The translations under genes were made by a program, and so were the position numbers. Below, piece by piece: positions 31,039-42,699 of a DNA stretch of 64,000 nucleotides; within the stretch, counting starts at the first letter, position 1; each line of letters starts with the position of its first letter. Origin of the DNA: Utricularia gibba (taxonomy: Eukaryota; Streptophyta; Magnoliopsida; Lamiales; Lentibulariaceae); the NCBI GenBank assembly GCA_002189035.1, contig NEEC01000002.1, forward strand, positions 6,223,001 through 6,287,000, in the 5' to 3' direction. The notes below the pieces were generated by a model. The model did not search any database. It was not told where the DNA came from and saw only the letters and a program-made list of their open reading frames with translations.

Positions 31039-31240
31039 TCAAGGAGACGAAAGGGAAGATCTTGTGGATCTTCGGATCAGGTTTGGGTGGTCCAAATTGT
31101 CGGTGATGGGATCAGAGAAACTGCTGTGACCACAGCAGAATGACTGAGAAAGTTTTACCTCAAATGTCTGCAGAGGATTATACATGTAGTTAGAAGAAGG
31201 TGAAAATTGGAAGACAGCTTTTCTTTTTTCTAATGTGAGT

Positions 31241-33249
31241 TCAAAACTCAGGCAAGGATGTAGTCTTGATGGTGCCATTGCTAAGGGTAGCGCCGTCCAG
31301 AGCTTTGCTGCTGTCTGCGCGGGGGCTGCTCCCAGCACTGCTGCTTGACAAGGAACCAAATGTGCTGCTTGAAAGGACTCCAGTAGGAGATGAAGTTAAG
31401 TGAGAACTGAGAGGATCCCTGGTTGCACATGTTCTGCTGTGTAGAACTTCTCCTAGAGGACCAGCCATGGAGGGCTCCCAGGAGATGGGGACACAGTTGG
31501 GAGCCTGTCTTTGTTTGTGTTGTGAACCAACTGCCAAACACATTTGGAACTCCTGGCATGATCTTTGGAGCTTGGAGCTTGTTGGGGACGATGGGGAAGG
31601 CATGAAATCTGTGGCTGCGGCAATGGGGATGGAAATCGACAGCTGAGTTCGGTCGGAGAGGCCTCCAGACCAGGCATCCATGAACCCTCTGAAGGGATTG
31701 TTGTCTTTATCATCGGAAGTCCCATTACTCCTGCTACGGCCGAGGGCTGAGCTCCGGTCCAACGGATTGAATGCAGAGTCGGCGGAGACGAACCCGAATT
31801 CCTCCTTGCCAAGGAGACTTTTCTCATAGGACACACAAATGACAGCGGTCAGGAATCAAAGACAGTCAAAGTTAAACTTTCTGATGGATATAGGCCTGTG
31901 TTTCACCTCTCAAAATTGGGTGCAGCAAGGATAACAGAAGCAGGCTGCCGGGAAACGCTCACGCTCTTGGTGGCTGGGGTGCCAGCTGCTGCCGGTTTGT
32001 TGTTCATGGCGGTGGTTGTTCTGGTGGCAGCATGGCCAGATTGGCCTTCCACAGGCTTTCTTGAACGATGGCGGCCCCGATTCATATGCCTCTCACAGTA
32101 CTTCTGGTCGGCTAAGGCATCCCTCGAGCACCTCCATTTCTTCCCGTCCGTTCTCCGGCACCGCCCTGGCTCTGGATCTGAACTGGAGAATCCTCCCAAA
32201 CGGGATGCTCCCCATCCCACTATAAAAATCCAAACACAGCATCCAGGTCAGCCAAAGCAAACAGCAACTCGCCATAACTTAAGCCAGGATACAGATGCAA
32301 AGAAAACACTAACAGGGATTGGATCTCAGGCCTGGGAAGGTGGAGAAAACAGCAGACTCCAAATGCTTTCTGATTGGATTGAGAAGACAAGATGGAATAG
32401 GCACATTTGAAGTTAGGTACTTGTAAATCAAGGCCTGATCTTCCAACTCCATCCACTGAGAAGGAGTAAAGGGTATCCTCATCCCAGAGAAAGCTCCAGC
32501 AGAATTTAAGCCTGCAGAGTGGAGGAAAACCAGTTAATAGCACTGCAACATCATGGATTTCTTTTTTGTTTTGTATAGATCACTGGGTTTGGAATTGAAG
32601 GAAACTTGCAGTAGTGTTTCATGAAGTAGGAAGCGAAAGCGAAGCCCCCAAAGTAGAGCAAGGAGCAAAGAAATCCAGAAGCAGGGGGGACAAGGCTTAA
32701 AACGAAGATGTCAAAACTTCGGTTAGATGACAAATCTTTTTTCAGAAACAGGTGCAAATCTACAACATACTATATTTTGAGGAACCCATCAAAGTTCTTG
32801 CCAGAAAACCATCTCTTTGAGGTTTGGATGCTGACTTATCATGCAAAATACAAAGGCCCTACAGGATCAAACTGAGGAAGGCATTAAAATATGCAAACCT
32901 GTGAGTCTACTGAATCCAGCCGATGTTTGGTGATAATAAGGCAATGCCGCAGTCCCTGAAGAAGCAGGAGAAGAGAAGCTGAGCATTTGGTGTTGGCCTT
33001 CAGATTGGATGCTGGAATGGGTTTGCTGCAAAGCTAACTTTTTTATTGTGAGCAGAAGTTTTGACCACAAGGGAGTATAATGATATTCCTGAAATTTACC
33101 TCATTTACTCCCCTTTCTTGCTTCAGAAACCCAGGCACAAACCCCTTCTGCATATCGATTTCAAATGAAGAGCCGCCACTGTTAGAAGCTACAGTTACTG
33201 TGCTCGAGCAACGCACAAAATTGTCCAAGTCCACTGCCCCAAAATCCAT
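31241..33249 (-). CDS. GRF: Growth-regulating factor (QLQ and WRC domains), 454 aa
   Basis: Plant transcription factor that works with GIF co-activators to drive cell proliferation in leaves. Five exons join to 1365 bases: 33249-33100, 33025-32899, 32511-32314, 32219-31907 and 31817-31241. The protein starts [12 protein letters not shown] and has [11 protein letters not shown] in exon 1, as in the GRF1/2 group. The QLQ domain is in exon 3 ([20 protein letters not shown]) and binds GIF. The WRC domain is in exon 4 ([20 protein letters not shown], then [19 protein letters not shown]), with the conserved Cys3-His zinc motif and nuclear signal. Late landmarks are [18 protein letters not shown] and [15 protein letters not shown]. 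The donor of exon 3 (after 32314) was chosen by phase. The WRC coding sequence carries a miR396 site at 32047-32067. Confidence 0.94.
32047..32067 (-). promoter_or_regulatory. miR396 target site in GRF mRNA
   Basis: On the minus strand the 21 bases begin CGTTCAAGAAAGCC and encode the RSRKPVE end of the WRC domain. This is the canonical GRF recognition site for miR396, with the usual one-base bulge. It is intact, so the gene should be under miR396 control. Confidence 0.9.
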
Positions 33250-33727
33250 GTGGGAGAACAGAGCACCAAAGATTACAGAAACCTGTAGCCCTTAACACGA
33301 AGAAGAAAAACAAGAAGAGGGCCATTGGAAAAAGAAAGTAGAAACATTTTTGCAAGTTTTTGCACTACTGGATGATGGCCCTGTTTGTTTCAAGAGTTCA
33401 AAGAGGCAAAAAAAAAAAAGAAGCACTAAAGCGGTGTTCCTTCCTCCATGGCAATGGAGCTCAATCCTTTCTCAACAGACGTCTCTTCTGTCTCATGTTT
33501 TGGCAAAAGAGAGCAAGACAGGAAAAATACGAAGAGGTTGAAGAACAGAGAGTGGGAAGCAAGCGAGAGGGAGACGGTGCGGGTAGGATGGCAAGGAGGC
33601 ATACTGTGTGAAGGCCTTGTGACATAACTCCGGATCTGTACGGGCATCCCAAGTTGATAGAAACTTATCAAAAGATAATCTTCACGTCATTTACGTTTTA
33701 ATCCTCGTTTTCACTCGGACCGATCGC

Positions 33728-33762
33728 CCCCACGGTTCGACCGGTTGAACCATTTTATGGGG
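33728..33762. repeat. Imperfect inverted repeat upstream of GRF
   Basis: A CCCCCA / TGGGGG outer pair flanks the near-palindrome GGTTCGACCGGTTGAACC, so the segment could fold as a hairpin. It sits about 480 bases upstream of the GRF start codon. Its origin is unknown; a transposon end is one possibility. Confidence 0.4.
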
Positions 33763-33779
33763 GTGAAAAAATCAAGTGA

Positions 33780-33812
33780 ATAATAATAATAATTATTATT
33801 ATTATTATAAAC
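33780..33812. repeat. TAA/TTA trinucleotide microsatellite
   Basis: Repeated AAT/ATT triplets in the spacer upstream of the GRF gene. A similar (TTA)n tract occurs at about 44171-44190. Confidence 0.8.
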
Positions 33813-33899
33813 ATTTAGGTGAAAAAAATGTAGAAGAAGACGAGAAGCAAGTAGTGGATAAGAAATTGGTTGCGGGGGGCGTACGGAAGAAGGTGGCGT

Positions 33900-35440
33900 G
33901 CGTGATAGCGACATGTCAATGAAATGTACCCCTTAAAAAAATATAATTTATTAAATATATTCCATTATCAAAAAAGTTATTAATATCCTTTTACTATTAT
34001 TTCTAATTTATATTTTTATATATCTTTAAGCATGTATTATTTTCTTTTTTATTAAAATTGTAGATAGAATTTTAAAATCTAAAAAATTTAGATGTAATTA
34101 GTTTGCAATTTCAACAAAAAAATAGGGTTACTCAACCGCATAAATCTCTAAGGTTTTTTAAAATTAACATGATTAATCTTCAATGTTTAATGAAAATTAC
34201 ATAACTAGTCTTCCATTGATATATTTAATCCCCAAATTTCACGTATCTGGAATATTTAGTTGTTAACTTTTGGAGAATCGAGCATATTTAATCCCTAATC
34301 TCTGTTTCCAATGTTTAAATAACATTAATAATTGATTCTCAATATTTTAAAATTGAATATATTTGTTGAGGACCAAAAAATGTTGAGGACAAAAATCGGG
34401 TGTTCGAGTGAAGGTCAATTTTCGTGTTATGGATGTGGACAAGTGTGCCGTATCCGATTAAGGCTTTAATATTCCGTGTGGGATGGTTATGTTAACTGGA
34501 AAAGAAAGAAAATCGGGATTTTAACGTGCAAACCATCGGAGAATAGAAAAACTACGGAACTGTCGAAACTTACCGAAAAATATCTTTACTAGATGAAGGT
34601 GGGAGAAAAAATAAGTTGGAGGGCTTAGAGTCGAATCCTCTCCATCGTAATGTTTCTCGCATTTATAGGTGAGATGAACTTGATTGAATTCTGAATCCTG
34701 TAAGTGTCAGCTGTTTTTTGTGCTTGTTATATATACTGCAGTTCTGCTATTGCCGTAATTCAATTACTTTTCAATCTGTCCAAAACGATCGCTTCTGACA
34801 AATCCTAACAGTTATCGATCTGTCGATCTGCACCAAGTTGTTAGAACATCTTTTGACTACTTTTCAATAGCCGATTACCCACGTCCTATTTAGACACCAT
34901 CAATATTTGATTCTCATTCTTTAATAATTTGATGAAATTGATAATCATTTTCTCTGACCACCGTCCAACCATCTCCGACCGTTGTTGGCCACCGACGACC
35001 GTTGGCAGCGCCCATGCCACCCACCGCAAGCGCTCCCCGCCGTCACTATCCGTACACCATTTTTTTAATTCTACTTCTATCAAAACTAGTTTTGAAATTA
35101 TATTGAATAAAATTAAAATGAGGTTGCGTTTTACTTTTGAAATATATAGATTTCATTTAAAAAAAACACAAAACTAATAATTTATTATTTTTTTTTTACT
35201 TTTAGACAAACTGATAATATATTTTAAAATTTTTGTATTTAAAAACACATCAGCCAAAGCACATGGACAAGTTGTCCCCCAGACAAATTATTATTTTCTT
35301 GTGTCACGTGCCGCGTTGACCAATATTTCATAAATATAAATATTTTTAAAAATAGTTTCGAAATTTCAAATTTGGGGTAGATATTTTTTTATGGGTTGGA
35401 TTTCGGGCCGGATCTTATCCAAATTGTAAAGCCTGCTAGA
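33900..35440. other. AT-rich intergenic DNA
   Basis: No gene recognised. The only coding-like trace is a short plus-strand stretch near 34420-34465 that reads CYGCGQVCRIR, discussed in findings. The segment at 34970-35060 is GC-richer but its ORFs show no family features. Confidence 0.4.
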
Positions 35441-35579
35441 GGCCCATTAGGGCATTAATGCCAGGGATCGGCTGAAATGGAGCATCGGAGTGTCCGTTAC
35501 TACTGAAGCTTGTGGCGTCGTTATCGGATGTCTGTTTGAGTTTTGTTTGCCGGAATGTTGTTAATATTTGAGTGTTTTA

Positions 35580-35759
35580 GAGCTAACTGGGAGATGGAGA
35601 TTGGGGTCCCGGCGAGATCACAGCCATAGAATTCAGTGATGCCATGTCATGCAGTGTAGTGTGATGTGCAAGTGGGAATGTATTGAATACAGAATATGGA
35701 CAACTACAGCTGGAAGCTGTAAGAGATATGGTTTGATGAAATGGCGGAAGGACAACCAG
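35580..35759 (+). other. Probable non-coding first exon of the bHLH gene, with an overlapping uORF
   Basis: A good donor (CCAG|GTAAAA) at 35759/35760 and an acceptor (TTGCAG) ending at 36949 would give a 5' leader exon and a 1190-base intron. An ATG at 35649 gives 37 codons to the donor, then 10 more codons and a stop at 36983-36985 after splicing. This upstream ORF would overlap the main ATG at 36975 in another frame. The left end of the exon is a guess. Confidence 0.4.
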
Positions 35760-36974
35760 GTAAAAATGTCGATTCCTACGCGCTTTCGTTACAGCAAAAT
35801 ACAGCTTTTTATTGTTTGTTTTTCCTTTTTTTTTTAAGATTGATCATTAGCTCCGGGAGGGGTCCTTCAGGAATGGGGAGAAATGGAAATGACTGCGTGA
35901 GTGCAAGCTAAAAATGCTTTCAAGAAATCTTGGGGAGCACCAGAAAAAGTAAGGTGAATGAGGATATGAAGTAATATGGGATTAAGAAAGAACATTTTTT
36001 ATAATAGTTTAAGATGTAGCCACCGTTTTAGTTCATTATATCATCAAACTGGGAAGGTAAAAAAAAAGTTTAGAATATTGCTTTATTGATGAGCTTTGAT
36101 TCAGCGACATTTTATGTGAGTTCCCAGCTGGTGAATTCGCTTTTTTTCCTCTTGTGGAGCATATGATGCTGTTCTGGGTACTGTGAGTTCCAGCCCTTCT
36201 ATAGCTGTACTCACTCTATGGGACTGTGCTCATATTCTGCTTGTTAAACTCCCACTTCCTTTTCTTCACAATTTCAACATAGCTTCTGTCATCTAATTTA
36301 CAAAAAATGGGTGAAAACTGTAAAACAACATTTTCCCTTGGATTGTTGTCAGCTGTTTTAGTTTGTAGTTAAGGTGTTAAACCTGCAACTGAGGAATTGC
36401 TAGTCCCATGGAATCTCAGAGCTGGTTTCACACATGAAATAATCATTCTGGGGGAGTCTTATTTTTATTAGGATGTGAGCTAGTGTGACACAAGGGATAA
36501 ACACTTAGGAAAAGAAAGGTAGTCTAATTTCCTTTCATCGCATGTTTTGATACACAACACTCAGGAAATTTTACACTGTTTTCTTCTTATCAACTTTGAA
36601 TGCTAAGATTTCAAAGTGTTTCTTGTCCATTCATAAGGAACTTTTTCCCACCGACTATGAAAGATCCTCGAGTTTATTTCAAAAGATGATATGGTTAGCT
36701 GTCTGGCATTGTGTTCTTTTTTAATGCCTGGTACACTGGATTCAACCTTTATCTATGTGGCTCGAGGATGCTGCATTAATGGTTTTTCTTTTGCCTTCTT
36801 AGCAACTTCTTTCCCAGTACTATAAAGTTATCTGCAGCACTTTGTCCTTCTCTAGTTCTGCAACTGGTCAAGGGGATCCTTGCCTTCTAGTTATCTGTGT
36901 ATCTATCTTCTGTTGAACAAAGCTTGAGGGTAGAATTTTGAAGTTGCAGGATTCTGAACTCTTGCTTTTTCATA

Positions 36975-38566
36975 ATGGATTGTGAAAAGATTGAATATGG
37001 TGAATTATTTCAGCAAGTTTCTGCAGTTAATTGTAGAGATGGCAGCAACAATCCTGCAAACATGTCAAATGGAGTTGAACCTTTCAACAGTTCTGTCTGG
37101 GCTTCAGTGGTTTCCTCCAACCAAGATGGAGATTTTCTTGGCAGAATTTTGTCAGTTGGTTACAATCATCAGTCTGCTAATCACAGTTTTCCTCGCGTGT
37201 CAAAAAACCAGAAAATTTCATGCCCTAGTGGTGATGGTTTCTCAGATATGATCCCTGCATTTGACCAGAACTCGGTCTTTCAGAAAATGTTATCCAAGAA
37301 TCCAGGAACAAATGCTTGTCAAGTATCAGAAAATGGAGCCTATAGGAGTTTACCAAGTACAAGGGGCAAACGAAAGGTATCACCTCATTACAGCCTTTCT
37401 ATGTTCATTTCTTTCAATCTTGTTAAGCTTTAAGCTGATTGCTGACAGGCTACTGAAGAGGATCAACGAAGGGGTTCATCAATGGAGGCCATCAATGACG
37501 AGGAAAAGTTCTCAGGACCGACTTCTCAAGGTAAACAAACAAGGGAAAATAAGTCGGTTGGAGAAAAGGCTAAAGAAAAATATGTTCATATGAGAGCAAA
37601 AAGAGGTCAGGCAACCAGCAGCCACAGCCTTGCTGAAAGAGTAAATTACTAAATTCCCCTTACCCATATGCTGAATGGAATAACAAAAACAAAGATCTTG
37701 ATGGAAAACTAAGTTTACAGGTTAGGAGAGAGAGGATCAGTGAAAGAATGAAAATGCTGCAAGATCTTGTTCCTGGATGTAATAGGGTAATGAGAGTTTT
37801 AAACATTCTCAGAATTTTGGTTTTTCCCAGTGATTGTGTATTCAGTTTTTTGTTTGTCTGTACATTTCAAGATTACTGGCAAAGCTGTGATGCTTGATGA
37901 GATTATCAACTACGTACAATCACTGCAGCGGCAAGTTGAGGCAAGTTTTTCTCATCTCGCTTACAAGTCCCTCAATCTTCACATGATATCTCAATCATGG
38001 AAGTAGCGGAGAGAAGTGAGTTCACTATTTTGATGCAGTTCCTGTCCATGAAGCTGGATACAGCGAATTCTGAGCTTAACATGGATTTAGATTTGGCACG
38101 AACTTTGCCCAATGAAGTATGTATGATCTACTTTACATACTTTTATGAAAATATGAGTTCTGATCAAGTTCTCCCTATATAGAATCTTCACCCACGAGAC
38201 AATGACACCGCCGTTCCTGGACTCCACCGGGAATTAAGTCTTCCTCAAACATTCCAGGGAACTACATTTTTTACATTGAATGGTTTCAGTGGTGCAAATC
38301 CACAGTTTCATGGATTAGAACCGGTAACGTTGTCTTTTCAACCTTGTGTAATACGTCTTTTTATTTTTTCTGGAGCTCTGACGTAATGCTACCTCTGTTC
38401 AGAGCTTATGGAACCATCAACTCGAAAATATCCGCAGGACAACAAGACGTGATTCTAATCAATCTGTCAACATTTTGACACCAAATGGTGATGTCTTAAC
38501 TTTTGCACTCTACAATAATTTCTCCAGATGCTTACAAATTCTTAATGCTTTACAGGGCCTTTATGA
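36975..38566 (+). CDS. bHLH transcription factor, bHLH74/CIB1-like, 347 aa
   Basis: Eight coding exons join to 1044 bases: 36975-37376, 37449-37640, 37721-37786, 37872-37940, 38039-38116, 38183-38323, 38403-38487 and 38556-38566. The bHLH domain is unmistakable: YVHMRAKRGQATSSHSLAER, VRRERISERMKMLQDLVPGC, then ITGKAVMLDEIINYVQSLQR and QVEFLSMKL. The His-Glu-Arg type basic residues expected for E-box binding are present (HSLAERVRRER). This subfamily includes bHLH74 and the cryptochrome-interacting CIB proteins. Intron 4 (37941-38038) has a GC donor (GAG|GCAAGT), needed to keep QVEF. The short last exon gives TPNGPL. If the last intron is kept, the frame stays open to 38699 and adds a 70-residue tail without family features. 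The N-terminal half is Ser/Asn-rich with no known domain. Confidence 0.9.
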
Positions 38567-39265
38567 AAGGTACCCCATAGTTACTGTTCTTATTGAAAGG
38601 TCAAGAACGTGTAGACCAAAGACTAGCATTGAACCAGAGGTATTATCAATTTCTAGTGTTACTTTCGATCCAACTCCTATTCTTCTAGATTTTGTCTGAA
38701 GCAAATGGCTACTTGCTGAGGGTTTATCACAGTTGACTATTTCCCCCGTCTTAAAGAAGGGGGGACACCGCTCACATTCAATGTACTGATTGCAACCTGT
38801 AACTAAGATCTTGTTTTTTTCTCATCCGCTGTGAAATGTTCGCTTTCCAGGTTTTTTTTTTTTTTTTTTTAAACTGAGCATGTGCTACACTGAAATATGT
38901 GTTTCAACATCGTTAGCTGGCCATGATGTGCTCCAGAGCTTCAGATATGAAAAATAATTTAGAGACTGAAGTTGAGGGAAACAACACATGTGTTTTGTAT
39001 CTTACAAAGGAATAACCCAACAAAAGAAAGAATCTCAATGAGCAAGAAAAACTACCAGATGAGAAAGATCTTTGTGGCATGGCAGCCACACAATGAATGA
39101 TGCTGATGATTGCTGTTCATGTCTCCATCATCTGCAAACATCTTGGCCGCCAAAAAGCCAGAAATCCTGCATATCTCTGACCAGCCAACAATTGACTTCA
39201 CCTTCAGTGTTCTCAGAGGAGCCTTTGTTCCATAGGAAGGAGATTACAACTAGCTGATACATATA

Positions 39266-41738
39266 TTACACGACTTGTTCGCCAATCAAGTCGAATCCTA
39301 CGAGCAAGAACGATATCCCTTGAAAGAGCAGAAAGTAGAAGTGAACCCCTTGAGCAGACATCAGACTTCTTATGGCAGCTGTGAGGAGGAGGAAAGCTAA
39401 TGCCAGCTCTTTTGTGTAAATCCTGTTGTGCTTCTTCTTGGAAGCTTTGTGAACTTTCTGGGCAATCTCCTCCTTCAGTTCCTCCAGATTTGGCTCCGAA
39501 GTACCTCTTTGTGGGGCACAGTTTTCTCAACCAAGGAAGCAAGGTCGCCTTCGGAAGAGCGCCCTGTTTTTTTGGTGACCACCCATTCGTAGGCACTTCC
39601 AAGTTGGAAAAGACCAGAGATCATGGCATTGAACTTGGTAACCGACATAGTGTTCTCAAACAGAAGATACGGGACAATGAAAGGAAATGATTTGGGGGCT
39701 GGGAGGATATTCAGAAACGACATAGTTGCCGGAATGTAGCAAACCACCCACGATGGTAGGGACGCCTCTGGAATGAACATAGTCATGGGAAGAATGATGC
39801 AGAAAAGGGTGAATGAGTAGAAGGGAAGGATCAGCTTTCTAAGAAGGAAGAAGAGGAAGATCAGGTTAGCTTTTTTCCACACCTTGATCTGCATTGAAGT
39901 GAACAACAGCTTCAATGAATGATCATCAATTTTCATCTTCCTACACTGCATGCAAAAAAAAAAAGAAGTTATTGTAAAATTACCTTTGCTTTGATGATTG
40001 AGGGCAAGCAGAGACGGAACAACTGCATTGGCCCTGAATGCCATCTGTGTTGCTGCTTTCTGTAGGCTTCGTATGACTCCGGCAGTTCACACTGGCACTA
40101 CAGTTTAAAACAACTGTGTTTTACTGCATTGATAGTGGATGAAAGTGCAATACTGTGGTGGCATACCTCCACATCATTGAGAAAGATGAACTTCCATCCA
40201 TGTAGATGAGCACGGACCGCGATGTCCATGTCCTCGACGGTGGTTCTCTCCAGCCAACCGCCTGATCCTTCCAAAGCCTTAATCCGCCAGACTCCGGCAG
40301 TCCCATTAAATCCAAAAAAGTTGAGGAAAATTCCATTGACTTGCTGCTCAACTTCGAAATGAAAAGCCAGATTGATGAGCTGCAGTCTGGTTAGAAGGTT
40401 CTCATCCTTATTCACAAATGACCATCTTGCTTGGACCAATCCAAGCTCCTCATTGTCCTACAACTCAAAGGCAGCAAACCGCAAATAAAATGATAAGAAT
40501 TTGATCAAAGGCCCATGCTCAATGGCTTCACCATGAGATGATGGTAGTTAAAATTTACCTTAAAGTGAGGAACGGTTCTCTTCAGGAAATCCGGGTTGGG
40601 TTGAAAATCAGCATCAAAAATAGCAACGAACTCGTACTCCTTAACATAGCTACAATTCATAGCAGACTTGAGATTCCCAGCTTTGTAACCCTCCCTTATT
40701 ACTCTGTGTCTGTAAATAATATTTGCCCCATTCTGATGCCAATGGTTCACCTCATCCCGAATCAGCAGCTGCGTTGTTGGGTCATCTGAATCGTCCAAAA
40801 CTTGAATGAGCAATCTATCCTTAGGCCAATCAAGATTACATACAGCTGCAATTGATTGTTGATACACCTGAATTTGTTCAAAAAACCAAGCAGAAACAGC
40901 ATTCAGATCCAATAATCCGGAAGAAACCAGAATGTTCGATTTCAAATGCGATGGATAAGCAGAGAGCAAAAGGAATTGCCACCTCTTTTTCATTGCACAT
41001 GGGAATCTGGACCAAAACCATGGGGAAATACGCATCTTTATCTCCAGATTCAGGATCCAAAGCTCCTGTTTTGGGAATTGGTTTAATCTTCCTCAGCTTT
41101 ATCCAGAAGCAACCCAAACAAAGGACTAGCCTGTCCAAGCTCTGAATGAGGAAGAGAATTATACACACATTTGCTAAGAGTTGAAGCGGTGGAGCAAGAT
41201 ATTCCACCCTAACCAAAACCCACTTGGAATAAAGCAAATCAAACACATCTCTAACAGCAAATCCGCTAGCCAGAGTATAAAGATGCTGCAGTTGGAGATC
41301 AGAACCTCCAAAATGCCACCCTTTAAAGTAGGCCACAATCTCAAATCCGAGAAGAACGAGAGACAGCCATAGTAGAGCCTTGATGCAGCTATAGAACCTT
41401 GATTTCACTGTCAGATTTTCTATTGAAGATTTGTCTGTGGAATCAGTCTTTCCGGCAACCACGCGGCGGCGGACTATGACGGCGAGAGACAAAAATGCTG
41501 CTCCGATAGAAGTGAGACAGCCGGCGGCTTTGTGGGCTTTCAACAGAATAACCCAAGTTAACTGCTTCGCATTCCTATTCCGGCCGCCCTTGGGAACGCC
41601 GTCGTTTGAGTAAAGAAAATCATCCTCCGACGGCGACTCCAGCTCCACCATAGACCAGTTGTTCGGGTTTTCCATTTTCACAACAACAGGAGTCCCCTTG
41701 TGAGTTTCTTTAGCCCACCAGTGCAAGGATGGACCCAT
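39266..41738 (-). CDS. CSLC: Cellulose synthase-like C (CSLC5/12-type xyloglucan glucan synthase), with a one-base frameshift
   Basis: Golgi glycosyltransferase family 2 enzyme that makes the beta-1,4-glucan backbone of xyloglucan. Exons are 41738-40983, 40867-40559, 40457-40167, 40097-39984 and 39888-39266. The N-terminus reads [20 protein letters not shown], typical of CSLC5/12. Catalytic motifs are LDDSDD, FDADFQP, TVEDMD and QQHRW. Membrane segments occur at both ends ([36 protein letters not shown]). The last exon is one base short: the frame with [12 protein letters not shown] stops at 39475, while a conserved tail ([20 protein letters not shown] to [13 protein letters not shown], stop at 39266) follows in another frame. 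The break falls at a run of four G at 39513-39516 (plus strand). As written, about 85 residues with the last membrane segments would be lost; an assembly error is likely. Confidence 0.9.
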
Positions 41739-42699
41739 CTTCAAAGACCAATTTTTCAACTTTTGCTGTCAATTTTCTTCAGGAACCCAGATCAAGAAAT
41801 GCACGAGCCGGCGCTACAACTACGTGTAGTTGGTGAAATGGTGAAGACTCCCTATACGAACTCTCCTCAAAACTACCAGAAAAAAAGAACCCCACAGCGT
41901 CCTTGAACCCAAAACAGCGGAGAAATGTGAACCAAACCCAGATCTTCACGGAACCTGCAAAAGACTTGGTTTTGCAGTAATGACTCGGGAAGGAAGCCGA
42001 CCCACCCAGTCACTCTAAAGCACACACACACACTTCCAATCACAGGTTTCCCACAACCTTACAAGCAATAATTAATGATGGATCCCGTAAGGCGCTTAGT
42101 GAAACGACTATTCCTCAAAAGCATTTATATAATGAAGATTGAGAAAGTGAAACAGTGGTCGATGAATTGGGGAAGGTGGTTACCAGAAGAAAAAAGTATG
42201 AGTACAAGCTGGCCCTACACACATTACACCTATTTACACCTTGCACCAGATAGAGTTTGAATTGAAAAAGATGGGCATGCAATCTTCCCATACTCCTAAA
42301 CCCCATAATGTTAAAGTCAAACAAACTCAATCCTTAAATGTGCTTCCCGGACAAGCAGATCCTCTAAACATGGAATCAAACCCAGAAAAATCCACAGAGA
42401 CACTCCAAAAAACCACCAACTTTTCCCAAATACCAACAACAAACAAATGATTTGAACCCCAATCTTGTACTAATGCTACTTCGGGGAGTTTCCGATAATA
42501 ATTGCACAAATCAAGCATCACCTCCCCCATTTCCATTGCAATCGAATTACTTGTCTCCATACCGGCACATGCCGTAACACGCCATTCTTTCCCCTCCACC
42601 AAAGCTCCCAATTTTCACCGCCGGCTGTCGCCCTAACCATCAAACAGTTGACCTAACCAAATACGCGTAAACCCCTGCCAATAAATTTTAAATATTTAC

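Noticed and set aside
42327..42611. 94-codon minus-strand ORF upstream of CSLC
   Set aside because: It lies in the likely CSLC leader or promoter and shows no domain or conserved motif.
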